A DNA stretch of 14,174 bases. Source: JACJYC01 sp964558465. GTDB lineage: Bacteria; Bacteroidota; Bacteroidia; Chitinophagales; Saprospiraceae. The DNA is taken from assembly GCA_964558465.1 (NCBI GenBank), contig CAZLEF010000124.1:1-14174 (forward strand), written 5' to 3'. Of this stretch, positions 7,606 to 14,174 are shown one piece after another (the stretch's first letter is position 1; every line of letters starts with the position of its first letter). The translations under genes and the position numbers were made by a program. The notes under the pieces were generated by a model, which saw only the letters and a list, made by a program, of their open reading frames with translations, did no database searches and was not told where the DNA came from.

Positions 7606-9306
7606 ATGATTCTTGGACAAAATGTTTTGGCGCATGGCGCCGACCCAACCGGCAATGCCGATTCAACCCAGGCGTTCAACAACGCGATGGATGCACTGCC
7701 TGAAACAGGGGGTATCGTTTACATTCCGGCCGGCCGTTATTGGATTCAAAACGGACCAATAAAACCTGCCAAATCAGTCTCCTTTATTGGCGCAGGGGGT
7801 GTTGCGCGTACAGGCGGAGGTTGGGGCGGCAGTGCTACAACCTTGTTTTTTCCGCTGAATTGCGACGGTTTTGAAATCACAGAATCCGGCGCCAGGGGAA
7901 TCCGGATTGAGAACCTGGCCGTCGTCCGTGGGCGCCCGAAATCACTTTGCGCCCCGGGTGATTTTGAAGGCTTTCCTGAAGGAACCCCTCAATATGGTCA
8001 CCGTGGTATTTATGCCGAATTGGGTTTTTTTGCAAAAAACCTCTATTTGGTCCGTTGGGAACGTGGAATCCACCTGGCCGGCCGGGAATCTTTGGCTAGC
8101 AATACCAATGGATTCCGTATTGAGAATATTTTTGCCGAGGACTGTTATTGGGCAACCTTTGTACATGGAAACAATGCCCAGGCCGGGAGTTTCAGGAATA
8201 TTTTTGCCTTCCAATGCCAGGGCGGTATTTATGATTCGAGTTCTGCCGGAAATGGCTATTCGGATTGTTATGTGGAAAATCCTTACAACGCGGTGGACGT
8301 ACCCTACTACCTGGACAGCGCCAGTCAATTGCGTAATTGTGGGGCTGAAGCCCCTTTCGCTTCTCAAATTGCAGTTGCGCAAGTGATCGGCGGTTTTTCC
8401 AATAACCTGATTGAGGGTATTCCTGCCCGGATAGACTCCCTGAATTTCTCCGTTGCTTCAATGGAAACGGGCGACCAGGTCCGGATTTCTTTGGACAGTG
8501 GCACACCATTGGCAACGGAGATCACGATTTCCTTTGAGGCCGGGGAATACACGCCGGAGGGGATTGTCAGGCAAATAAATAGCATCTTTCCCCATAGACC
8601 TGCTATCGCCAGGGCAGATGTGTTTGACGGCTCATTTGTTGTAAGAGGCAGGGTTCCGCATTTTACGGGTAATATTTCAATTTCCGAGGTCGGATCCGGA
8701 AACGTGCTTCCTCGTATTGGATTTCCAGTTAATCCGGATGGAACACCCGCTCATTCCCGCTCCAATACAGGAGCCAATCGAGGGCAAATCATAACTTCTA
8801 CCTTGACGTCCCATCTCAAACTATCCAATATAACGGGCCCATTGGGTTCGTTTGGGGTTTCCGAGCATATTGAGGTAAATATTGCCGGTCGGGGTAATGT
8901 ACCCATCATGTGGGAAGCCCGCGGAGAAACGGCTGAAGGTGTAGAATATGGATTGGCTCGGATCAGACAAGACAGCTTAGAAGACCCTGATGATCCGGAA
9001 AGCCCACTGGTTCCTCACAAACGGCGCTGGGCTTTTGTTCAGAGCGTCAATGCCGGGGATGATTACGGATTTTTAGGATTCACGGGCGCCCAGGATGAAA
9101 TGGGCGCAGGTCAGACTTTGGTGTACCGAGGTTTGTGGATTACCGGAAATCCCGCTGTGCTGTTGACCAACCGAAGGCCGGATAATACGCAAGGACGTGT
9201 TGGCGACTGCGCCTGGAATATGTCCGAAAATCCACCGAGATTTTACAGAAAATATGAGGTGGATGATGAAAGTATACCGATGTGGCGAGAGCCTGAAGAT
9301 ATTTGA
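7606..9306 (+). CDS. Right-handed beta-helix protein (Pectate_lyase_3 / tailspike-like)
   Basis: The 566-residue product opens with LAHGADPTGNADSTQAFNNAM and then GGIVYIPAGRYWI (about 35-47), the hallmark of Pectate_lyase_3 (glycosyl-hydrolase-28-like) beta-helix proteins and phage tailspikes. Coils of the helix run to about residue 265, with repeated short I-x-N-[IL] type rungs such as IRIENLAV and FRIENIFA. Residues about 275-375 are a separate module, with a TPEGIVRQIN helix followed by FVVRGR and ISISEVGSG strands and then LPRIGF. This order is reminiscent of flagellar hook-IN and phage tail domains. Residues about 395-566 form a further beta-rich part ending in a GD-x-AWN motif (533-537) common near the end of tail-type proteins. 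No signal peptide is present, which is odd for a polysaccharide-active enzyme. The substrate and catalytic residues cannot be assigned, so lyase activity is not claimed. The ATG is preceded by an A-rich run. The sampled composition (48 percent G+C in one line) is between that of the 909-residue gene and that of purH. Confidence 0.8.
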   Translation: MILGQNVLAHGADPTGNADSTQAFNNAMDALPETGGIVYIPAGRYWIQNGPIKPAKSVSFIGAGGVARTGGGWGGSATTLFFPLNCDGFEITESGARGIRIENLAVVRGRPKSLCAPGDFEGFPEGTPQYGHRGIYAELGFFAKNLYLVRWERGIHLAGRESLASNTNGFRIENIFAEDCYWATFVHGNNAQAGSFRNIFAFQCQGGIYDSSSAGNGYSDCYVENPYNAVDVPYYLDSASQLRNCGAEAPFASQIAVAQVIGGFSNNLIEGIPARIDSLNFSVASMETGDQVRISLDSGTPLATEITISFEAGEYTPEGIVRQINSIFPHRPAIARADVFDGSFVVRGRVPHFTGNISISEVGSGNVLPRIGFPVNPDGTPAHSRSNTGANRGQIITSTLTSHLKLSNITGPLGSFGVSEHIEVNIAGRGNVPIMWEARGETAEGVEYGLARIRQDSLEDPDDPESPLVPHKRRWAFVQSVNAGDDYGFLGFTGAQDEMGAGQTLVYRGLWITGNPAVLLTNRRPDNTQGRVGDCAWNMSENPPRFYRKYEVDDESIPMWREPEDI

Positions 9307-9431
9307 ACACTTAATCGCTCAAATCCTTTTATTTCCAATTCCCCGCATTTTTCATTTCACTAAATCAAAAATACTTTGCCACTATTAAAGATGAATGGGG
9401 GAGACTGGGTTATAAAGTAAATATTCTTCTA

Positions 9432-9481
9432 TTATACTTCGCGCCGCCCCGCGCCATGGCGTGGGGCGGCGCGAAGTATAA
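9432..9481. repeat. 50-base near-perfect palindrome
   Basis: Two 25-base arms starting TTATACTTCG are exact reverse complements, apart from one position (G at 9451 opposite T at 9462, still a G-U pair in RNA). There is no loop: the centre is CCATGG. AT-rich ends enclose a very GC-rich core. It lies between the beta-helix gene (stop at 9306) and the DinB gene (start 9517), in a 210-base spacer with no other gene. It could act as a terminator in RNA or be a REP-like dispersed palindrome. No T-tract follows on the + strand. Confidence 0.85.
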
Positions 9482-9516
9482 ATTAAATCCATTAAATTCG
9501 ACCCAAAAAAGAAACC

Positions 9517-10038
9517 ATGACCAAATCCGAAATCCTCCGCCAACTTCCCCAAAAACACCGTGAATTTGCCGACTATATCCTGTCCCTCTCCGACCAGGAA
9601 TTCCTCTCCTCCGCCAACGGCAAATGGACCCCCGGCCAGCAACTCGATCATATCCGGCGCAGCGTACGCCCGCTGGCCCTGCTTCGCATCCTGCCCAAAT
9701 TTATGGTCCGGTTGATCTTCGGCAAGGCCAACCGCCCGTCCAAAAGTTATGAAGGACTGGTCAAAAAATACCAGGCTGTCCTGGCCGACGGCGGCAAAGC
9801 TTCCGGCGCCTTCATACCCAAAGCCATTACCCTGGCCGATAAGGAATCCATTAAAAAAGAAATGCTGCAATCCGTCAATGCCCTCGTCCGCGGCGTCCAA
9901 AAATACCCGGAACACCAACTGGATACCTTTATCCTGCCGCACCCCTTACTGGGCAAACTCACCCTGCGCGAAATGCTTTATTTTACCCTTTACCATGTTG
10001 AACACCACCAAATGGCTACCCGGCGGAACCTTTTATAA
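9517..10038 (+). CDS. DinB-family (DinB_2) putative metalloprotein
   Basis: The 173-residue protein matches the four-helix DinB/YfiT-type fold. H45 in the LDHI segment and H160 and H164 in YHVEHHQ give the three-histidine metal site expected of the family; H163 is adjacent. Residues WTPGQQLDH (37-45) are the typical first motif. Members bind Ni, Zn or Mn, and several act as thiol-dependent transferases. The substrate here is unknown. Its length is normal and it has no signal peptide, so it is cytoplasmic. The ATG follows AAAAAAGAAACC, with no Shine-Dalgarno sequence. A possible promoter-like TACTTTGC lies upstream near 9372 but has non-consensus spacing inside the box. If it is used, the transcript would contain the 9432-9481 palindrome. 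The gene stands alone, with no functional link to purH visible. Confidence 0.88.
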   Translation: MTKSEILRQLPQKHREFADYILSLSDQEFLSSANGKWTPGQQLDHIRRSVRPLALLRILPKFMVRLIFGKANRPSKSYEGLVKKYQAVLADGGKASGAFIPKAITLADKESIKKEMLQSVNALVRGVQKYPEHQLDTFILPHPLLGKLTLREMLYFTLYHVEHHQMATRRNLL

Positions 10039-10067
10039 TTGGTTAGGGTCGATTCGCTCGCCGAAAT

Positions 10068-10099
10068 CGTTGATGCGTTGATTTGTTGATTTGTTGATT
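10068..10099. repeat. Four tandem 8-base units (yGTTGATk)
   Basis: CGTTGATG, CGTTGATT, TGTTGATT and TGTTGATT follow each other without gaps, 30 bases after the DinB stop codon. The unit shares the TTGAT core with the 9-base satellite at the window's right end. Confidence 0.75.
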
Positions 10100-10180
10100 C
10101 GAGGGGCGCCGTTCTAATCCAATCAATCGAATCCCCGCCCAGTCCCCTCCATACTTCCGGGCCCCATGCGGGTAAAAATC

Positions 10181-10266
10181 CGATCAATCCAATCAATTGA
10201 GGAATTGAAGAACCGAGGAACCGAGGAATCGAATCAATCGTATCAATCGTATCAATCCAATCAATT
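10181..10266. repeat. Clusters of a 9-base unit (GTATCAATC and variants)
   Basis: Two clusters are present. The first is CGATCAATC-CAATCAATT (10181-10198). The second is GAATCAATC-GTATCAATC-GTATCAATC-CAATCAATT (10231-10266). Both share a 16-base block ending in CCAATCAATT. The perfect unit GTATCAATC is the exact reverse complement of GATTGATAC, the unit of the array at 14076-14174. Confidence 0.8.
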
Positions 10267-10277
10267 ACAAAAATCCC

Positions 10278-10285
10278 TACCTTTG
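10278..10285 (+). promoter_or_regulatory. Candidate -7 promoter box for purH
   Basis: TACCTTTG, followed by C, fits the Bacteroidota -7 consensus TAnnTTTG exactly. The region upstream is AT-rich and holds the 9-base repeat cluster, but no clean TTTG -33 box. Transcription from here would start near 10292 and give a purH leader of about 185 bases that includes the CTCTCACT satellite. Confidence 0.6.
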
Positions 10286-10392
10286 CCCATCTTTTAACAG
10301 GGTTTTTACCAAGAGAAAAGGAAGTTAGTTTGAAAGGAGATCAGGGAACGGAGAATCTGGATCAAGGATGGAAGAAAGGAACGAGGGCCACC

Positions 10393-10448
10393 CTCTCACT
10401 CTCTCACCCTCTCACTCTCTCACTCTCTCACTCTCTCACTCTCTCCTC
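10393..10448. repeat. Tandem CTCTCACT satellite in the purH leader
   Basis: Six tandem 8-base units start at 10393, 10401, 10409, 10417, 10425 and 10433; the second ends in C instead of T. A degenerate seventh unit (CTCTCCTC) follows. The array ends 28 bases before the purH ATG and is strictly pyrimidine-rich with a periodic A. Confidence 0.9.
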
Positions 10449-10476
10449 TTCGGAAAAGCCTTCGAACCTTAACAGT

Positions 10477-12003
10477 ATGAGTACCAAACCAATCCGCTCA
10501 GCGCTCATTTCCGTTTTTTATAAAGACGGCCTCGAACCGATCATCCGCCAGCTCGACCGCCTCGGCGTGCAGATCTTCTCCACCGGCGGCACCCAACAAT
10601 TTATCGAATCCCTCGGGGTCAGCGTACAGACCGTGGAAGGCCTCACGACTTATCCCTCCATCCTCGACGGCCGGGTCAAAACCCTGCACCCCAAAGTGTT
10701 CGGCGGTATCCTGGCCCGGCGCGAAGACCAGCACCTCGCTCAATTGGAACAATACGATATCCCGGAGATCGACCTCGTGATCGTCGACCTTTACCCCTTC
10801 GAAGAAACGCTGCTGCATACCCGGGACGAGGCTGCCATCATCGAAAAGATCGACGTCGGCGGGATCGCCCTTATCCGGGCCGCAGCCAAAAATTTTAACG
10901 ACGTGGTCATCGTCCCCTCCCGGGAAGACTATCCGTTCCTGCTTCAACTGCTGACGGAGAAAAACGGACAAACCGATCTGGACGACCGCAAAAAACTGGC
11001 CCAACGCGCCTTTATGGTCTCTTCCCACTACGATACGGCCATTTTTAATTATTTTGACATCGAGGGAAAGTCCGCCGGCTTCAAACGCAGCGTGTTGCAT
11101 TCGGAAGGACTGCGCTACGGTGAAAACCCGCACCAGAGCGCTGTTTTCCACGGCGACCTGGATCATATGTTCGACAAACTGGGCGGCAAGGAATTGTCCT
11201 ATAACAACCTCGTCGACGTCGACGCAGCCGTGGCCCTCATGCGCGAATTCCGCGACGCCGGCCCCACTTTTGTCATCCTGAAACATACCAACTCCTGCGG
11301 GGTCGCTACCCGGCCCACCATCCTTGAAGCCTGGAAAGCCGCCCTTGCCTGCGACAGCATTTCCGCCTTCGGGGGTATTCTGATCGCCAACCAGACCATC
11401 GACCTCGATACGGCATCCGCCATCGACGAAATATTTTATGAGGTGCTCATTGCGCCGGCCTTCACTCCTGATGCCCAGGAAAAATTGCTGAAGAAAAAGA
11501 ACCGCATCCTCCTGCGCATCAAGGATTTCATCGTCCAAAAACGCAGTTTCAGAAGCCTGCTCAACGGCATCATCGAACAGGATACCGACCTGAAGATCGA
11601 ATCGGCCGCCGAATGCACCGTGGCTACAAAAACCGCTCCAACCGCCGAACAGATCGAAGACCTGCTGTTTGCCAATATTTGCGCCAAACACCTGAAATCC
11701 AACACCATCGCCCTGGTGAAAAACCGGCAATTGGTGGGCATGGGCTGCGGACAGACCTCCCGCGTCGATGCCCTGAAACAAGCCATCGTCAAAGCCAGAC
11801 ATTTTGGTTTCGATCTCGAAGGCGCCGTCATGGCCTCCGACGCGTTTTTCCCGTTCCCGGATTGTGTGGAAATTGCCCACCATGCCGGTATCAAGGCGGT
11901 CATCCAGCCCGGCGGCTCGATCAAGGACCAGGAGAGCATCGATTATTGCAACGCCCACGGCCTGCCGATGGTCATCACCGGCGCCCGGCACTTTAAACAT
12001 TAA
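10477..12003 (+). CDS. purH: Bifunctional AICAR transformylase / IMP cyclohydrolase
   Basis: This cytoplasmic 508-residue enzyme carries out the last two steps of de novo IMP synthesis: formylation of AICAR with 10-formyl-tetrahydrofolate, then ring closure. The N-terminal MGS-like cyclohydrolase domain shows STGGT (35-39), GRVKTLHPK (65-73), VIVDLYPF (101-108) and IDVGGIALIRAAAKN (125-139, with K138). The transformylase domain shows LRYGENPHQ (212-220) and the catalytic pair K269-H270 in KHTNSCG. It ends in the family-typical RHFKH. The length is normal for the family (E. coli PurH has 529 residues). The ATG at 10477 is preferred over the in-frame TTG at 10330, because homology begins at residues 5-8 from this ATG and the extension encodes a satellite. 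The sequence is GC-rich with strong third-position bias. A putative porin gene follows after a short hairpin-rich spacer. Confidence 0.97.
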   Translation: MSTKPIRSALISVFYKDGLEPIIRQLDRLGVQIFSTGGTQQFIESLGVSVQTVEGLTTYPSILDGRVKTLHPKVFGGILARREDQHLAQLEQYDIPEIDLVIVDLYPFEETLLHTRDEAAIIEKIDVGGIALIRAAAKNFNDVVIVPSREDYPFLLQLLTEKNGQTDLDDRKKLAQRAFMVSSHYDTAIFNYFDIEGKSAGFKRSVLHSEGLRYGENPHQSAVFHGDLDHMFDKLGGKELSYNNLVDVDAAVALMREFRDAGPTFVILKHTNSCGVATRPTILEAWKAALACDSISAFGGILIANQTIDLDTASAIDEIFYEVLIAPAFTPDAQEKLLKKKNRILLRIKDFIVQKRSFRSLLNGIIEQDTDLKIESAAECTVATKTAPTAEQIEDLLFANICAKHLKSNTIALVKNRQLVGMGCGQTSRVDALKQAIVKARHFGFDLEGAVMASDAFFPFPDCVEIAHHAGIKAVIQPGGSIKDQESIDYCNAHGLPMVITGARHFKH

Positions 12004-12016
12004 CGGAACGTTGGAT

Positions 12017-12055
12017 GAAAAAAAAGCCCCGCTCGTTCGCGAGGGTCTTTGACCC
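12017..12055 (+). terminator. Hairpin cluster after purH, probable degraded terminator
   Basis: An A8 run (12018-12025) is followed by GCCCCG, then a CTCG-TTCG-CGAG hairpin (12032-12043), then GGGTC-TTT-GACCC (12043-12055), a second perfect hairpin sharing one base with the first. The A-tract, GC stem and TCTTT order resembles a terminator whose 3' arm has decayed. It starts 14 bases after the purH stop. Its presence argues against the upstream in-frame ATG at 12015 being the porin start. Confidence 0.45.
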
Positions 12056-12056
12056 G

Positions 12057-14081
12057 ATGCGGCAACCCGGCAAGTCTCTGACTTGCGCAATTTCCCCGTT
12101 CGCAAGGATCAGTTGCCTGTTGCGGCCCCATCTTTTGTATCCGTTCCTGCTTTTATTTGTCGCATCCCTTTCCACCCAGGCCCAGCCAAGGCCGACCGCC
12201 ACCCCCGGAAGCAGCAGCGGCGGTCCTGGGCAAACCCGCTCCAATACCGCACAGGACCAGGAACTGGAACTGCCGGATACCTTCGGCGTGTTTATTTTTT
12301 CTGCACAGAACCCCAACCGCGAAGTCCCTTTTTCGGATTCATTGCTGGATAATGTTTTTCATCAATACGACCCTGCCCGCCGGCGCAGCCTGGATTTTAT
12401 GACCCTTGGCAACCTGGGGTCGGCGGCTCAACCGCTCGTGTTCCGGCCTTCAAACCGCCAGGGATTCGACGTGGGCCTGCACCAATACGACCTTTACCTC
12501 ATGCCGGGTGAAGACCTCCCTTTTTACCGGTTGCAAAGGGCTTACACCAATGTCGGCTATACGATCGGCTCCGAACAGTCGGACGGCTATTTTACCGGCA
12601 GTTTCTCCCGGAATTTCGCCAACGGCCTCAATTTTACCCTCGAACACCGCAGGATCTTTCAATTGGGCCAGGCCGACCAGTACCCCAATCAAAACACCCG
12701 CAACACCTTGTTTGCCACAGGACTCTGGTACCACAGTAAAAACGGCCGGTACGACGGTTTTTTCAGCGTGGCCGGCAATACCATTCAGCAGCAGGACAAC
12801 GGGGGATTGCTGGCGCCGCCTGTCACCGAAGGCCAATTTGCCAGCCCGGCCTCCGCCATTCCCTACCTGAGCGACGGGCAAACCCGGCATGCTTACCGCG
12901 ACTGGCTTTACACCCACTACCTCAAATTCGGCGGCAAAACAGACAGCACCGGCCAGACCTCCAGGGCGTTCACCCTGGCGCACCGAATCGCCTGGCGGGA
13001 TAACAAATACAAATTTTTTGATGAATTTGCGGAAAGCGACACCAGTTTTTACAACCGGTTTCCACACCTGCGCACCGACGAACGGGGAGCCAGGGTTTAC
13101 ATGCAATGGCAACAATTGGAAAACAGGTTCGAACTGAGCACCTTCAAACCGGCCGGAAAAACAGCGAAAACCCGGGCCCGGAGTCAGCGGGATCTGTTAA
13201 CGGTCGGCCTTTTGCACAAACTCCACTCCGTCAGACTGGAACCCGGATCGAAGAAAGTCAATGACCTGTTTTTGACCGGAAAACTGGGCTTTAACCCCAA
13301 TGAGACCATTCGCCTGGATGCAAACGCCTTTCTTGGAATATGGGACAACGCAGGTGATTACCGGATCGATGGAGAACTGCAATTGAGCCTGAAAAAGGCA
13401 GGAATTTTGCGGTTGAATGCCATCAGTCAATTGTACCGGCCGACCTTATTGCAGGAATCTTTTCTGCTCTCCCAGCGGGAAGTTTGGAACAACGACTTCA
13501 AATCAACCCTCGAAACCCATTTATCCGCCACCTATGAGTTGCCGGGCTTTGGGCTGGAAGTGACCGGCGCTTACAACCTGGTCAATAATTATATCTATTT
13601 TGATACCTCCGGCGTCCCGAAACAGACCGGAACCGGGTTGTCCATCACCCAATTGATGGTTAGGAAGGACTTCAAACTGGGGCGGATCCACCTTGATAAT
13701 ACCGTTGCCTTTCAAAAAACCGGCGAAACGGTGATCCGTCTTCCGGAAATTACCGGCAAACACGGCCTTTATTATTCCGGTGTCTGGTTCAGGGTCCTGG
13801 ATGTCCGCCTTGGATTTGACGTCCGGTACAATACCAGTTATTTGGCGCCTTATTACAACCCTTTCACGGGCCAGTTCCATCTTCAGGATAACCGCGAAGT
13901 GGGGTTTTATCCCAATGTCGATGCTTATTTCGCCATGCGGGTAACCCGTTTCCGGGCCTTCATCAAATACGAAAATATCACTTCTATTCTCCGGAACGGC
14001 GAGCTGTACTACCAGACCGCTTATTACCCGTTCCCGGACGCCGCCGTCCGCATCGGCCTGAAATGGAGATTTCTGGATTGA
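12057..14081 (+). CDS. Putative outer-membrane porin (Porin_10 family)
   Basis: The product is a predicted outer-membrane beta-barrel. After the signal region come a Pro/Gly/Ser linker (TPGSSSGGPG) and LPDTFGVFIF, then many alternating amphipathic strands (for example FDVGLHQYDLYLMPG and LNFTLEHRRIFQLGQ), ending in VRIGLKWRFLD. The aromatic C-terminal strand is typical of outer-membrane proteins. This fits the Bacteroidota putative-porin family (Pfam Porin_10), whose members are about this size. The start is uncertain. An ATG at 12015 lies in the terminator-like hairpins, and the ATG at 12057, used here, gives 674 residues with a long pre-signal segment. A TTG at 12120 would give the most canonical signal peptide (RPHLLYPFLLLFVASLSTQAQ, 653 residues in all). 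The stop codon is the TGA inside the first unit of a tandem 9-base repeat. The substrate passing the pore cannot be told, and no functional link to purH is evident. Confidence 0.88.
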   Translation: MRQPGKSLTCAISPFARISCLLRPHLLYPFLLLFVASLSTQAQPRPTATPGSSSGGPGQTRSNTAQDQELELPDTFGVFIFSAQNPNREVPFSDSLLDNVFHQYDPARRRSLDFMTLGNLGSAAQPLVFRPSNRQGFDVGLHQYDLYLMPGEDLPFYRLQRAYTNVGYTIGSEQSDGYFTGSFSRNFANGLNFTLEHRRIFQLGQADQYPNQNTRNTLFATGLWYHSKNGRYDGFFSVAGNTIQQQDNGGLLAPPVTEGQFASPASAIPYLSDGQTRHAYRDWLYTHYLKFGGKTDSTGQTSRAFTLAHRIAWRDNKYKFFDEFAESDTSFYNRFPHLRTDERGARVYMQWQQLENRFELSTFKPAGKTAKTRARSQRDLLTVGLLHKLHSVRLEPGSKKVNDLFLTGKLGFNPNETIRLDANAFLGIWDNAGDYRIDGELQLSLKKAGILRLNAISQLYRPTLLQESFLLSQREVWNNDFKSTLETHLSATYELPGFGLEVTGAYNLVNNYIYFDTSGVPKQTGTGLSITQLMVRKDFKLGRIHLDNTVAFQKTGETVIRLPEITGKHGLYYSGVWFRVLDVRLGFDVRYNTSYLAPYYNPFTGQFHLQDNREVGFYPNVDAYFAMRVTRFRAFIKYENITSILRNGELYYQTAYYPFPDAAVRIGLKWRFLD

Positions 14082-14174
14082 TACGATTGATACGATTGAT
14101 ATGATTGATACGATTGATACGATTGATACGATTGATACGATTGATACGATTGATACGATTGATACGATTGATAC
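14076..14174. repeat. Tandem array of 11 GATTGATAC units, running off the window
   Basis: Eleven contiguous 9-base units fill 14076-14174. All are GATTGATAC except the third, which ends in T. The first unit overlaps the last codon and the stop (GAT TGA) of the porin gene. The last unit ends exactly at the window edge, so the true copy number is unknown. The unit is the reverse complement of GTATCAATC at 10240-10257. Confidence 0.97.

Larger units (their letters stand above)
10039..10476. other. Repeat-rich intergenic region upstream of purH
   Basis: No gene is supported in these 438 bases. In order it holds: an octamer repeat (10068-10099); an AATCCAATCAATCGAATC block (10116-10133); nonamer units (10181-10198); two AACCGAGG copies (10211-10226); nonamer units (10231-10266); a promoter match (10278-10285); and the CTCTCACT satellite (10393-10448). 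The frame leading into purH stays open back to a TTG at 10330, but that extension translates the low-complexity satellite (Ser/Leu/Thr-rich) and is not considered coding. Confidence 0.7.

Noticed and set aside
9371..9379. ATACTTTGC as a promoter box for the DinB gene
   Set aside because: The spacing between TA and TTTG is one base, not two, and there is no -33 box. It is mentioned only as a possibility under the DinB gene.
10068..10266. Possible CRISPR array upstream of purH
   Set aside because: The units are 8-9 bases and contiguous or irregularly scattered. There are no 23-50 base repeats, no uniform spacers and no cas genes.
10330..10476. N-terminal extension of purH from a TTG
   Set aside because: It translates the CTCTCACT satellite into Ser/Leu/Thr repeats. 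Family homology starts at the ATG at 10477.
10498..12105. 535-residue open frame on the - strand covering nearly all of purH
   Set aside because: It is exactly antisense to a gene with full family motifs. Strong third-position GC bias removes stops in this frame, and the translation matches nothing I recognise.

Overview
The window looks like a chromosomal segment of a Bacteroidota bacterium, most likely from the Saprospirales or a related environmental lineage. The evidence is: gene starts preceded by A-rich tracts and no Shine-Dalgarno sequence; two matches to the Bacteroidota -7 promoter box TAnnTTTG; a hybrid two-component regulator with sensor, kinase, receiver and AraC domains in one chain; and a Porin_10-type outer-membrane barrel. 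The genus cannot be read from the sequence alone. All seven protein genes are on the + strand.

Left part (1-4306): a secreted von Willebrand factor A (VWA) protein with three repeats of exactly 88 residues is followed by an orphan hybrid histidine kinase/AraC regulator. Its probable target operon is not recognisable in the window.

Middle part (4307-9516): two large genes lack recognisable signal peptides. The first encodes a 909-residue protein that I do not recognise. It is visibly AT-richer than its neighbours and carries a long Gly/Ala-rich hydrophobic stretch. The second encodes a 566-residue right-handed beta-helix protein of the Pectate_lyase_3 or phage tailspike type, interrupted by a module that resembles tail or flagellar-hook domains. 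The intergenic spaces here hold inverted repeats, including a near-perfect 50-base palindrome (9432-9481). This is the accessory-looking and most novel part of the window.

Right part (9517-14174): a DinB-family metalloprotein gene is followed by a repeat-rich intergenic region, then purH (the last two steps of IMP synthesis) and a putative porin gene. The purH-porin pair is bracketed by tandem copies of one 9-base unit in opposite orientations: GTATCAATC upstream of purH and GATTGATAC at the 3' end of the porin gene, running off the window edge. An 8-base satellite of CTCTCACT units lies between a good promoter match and the purH start codon, so it is probably transcribed as part of the purH leader.

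No tRNA, rRNA, CRISPR array, transposase or integrase gene was seen.
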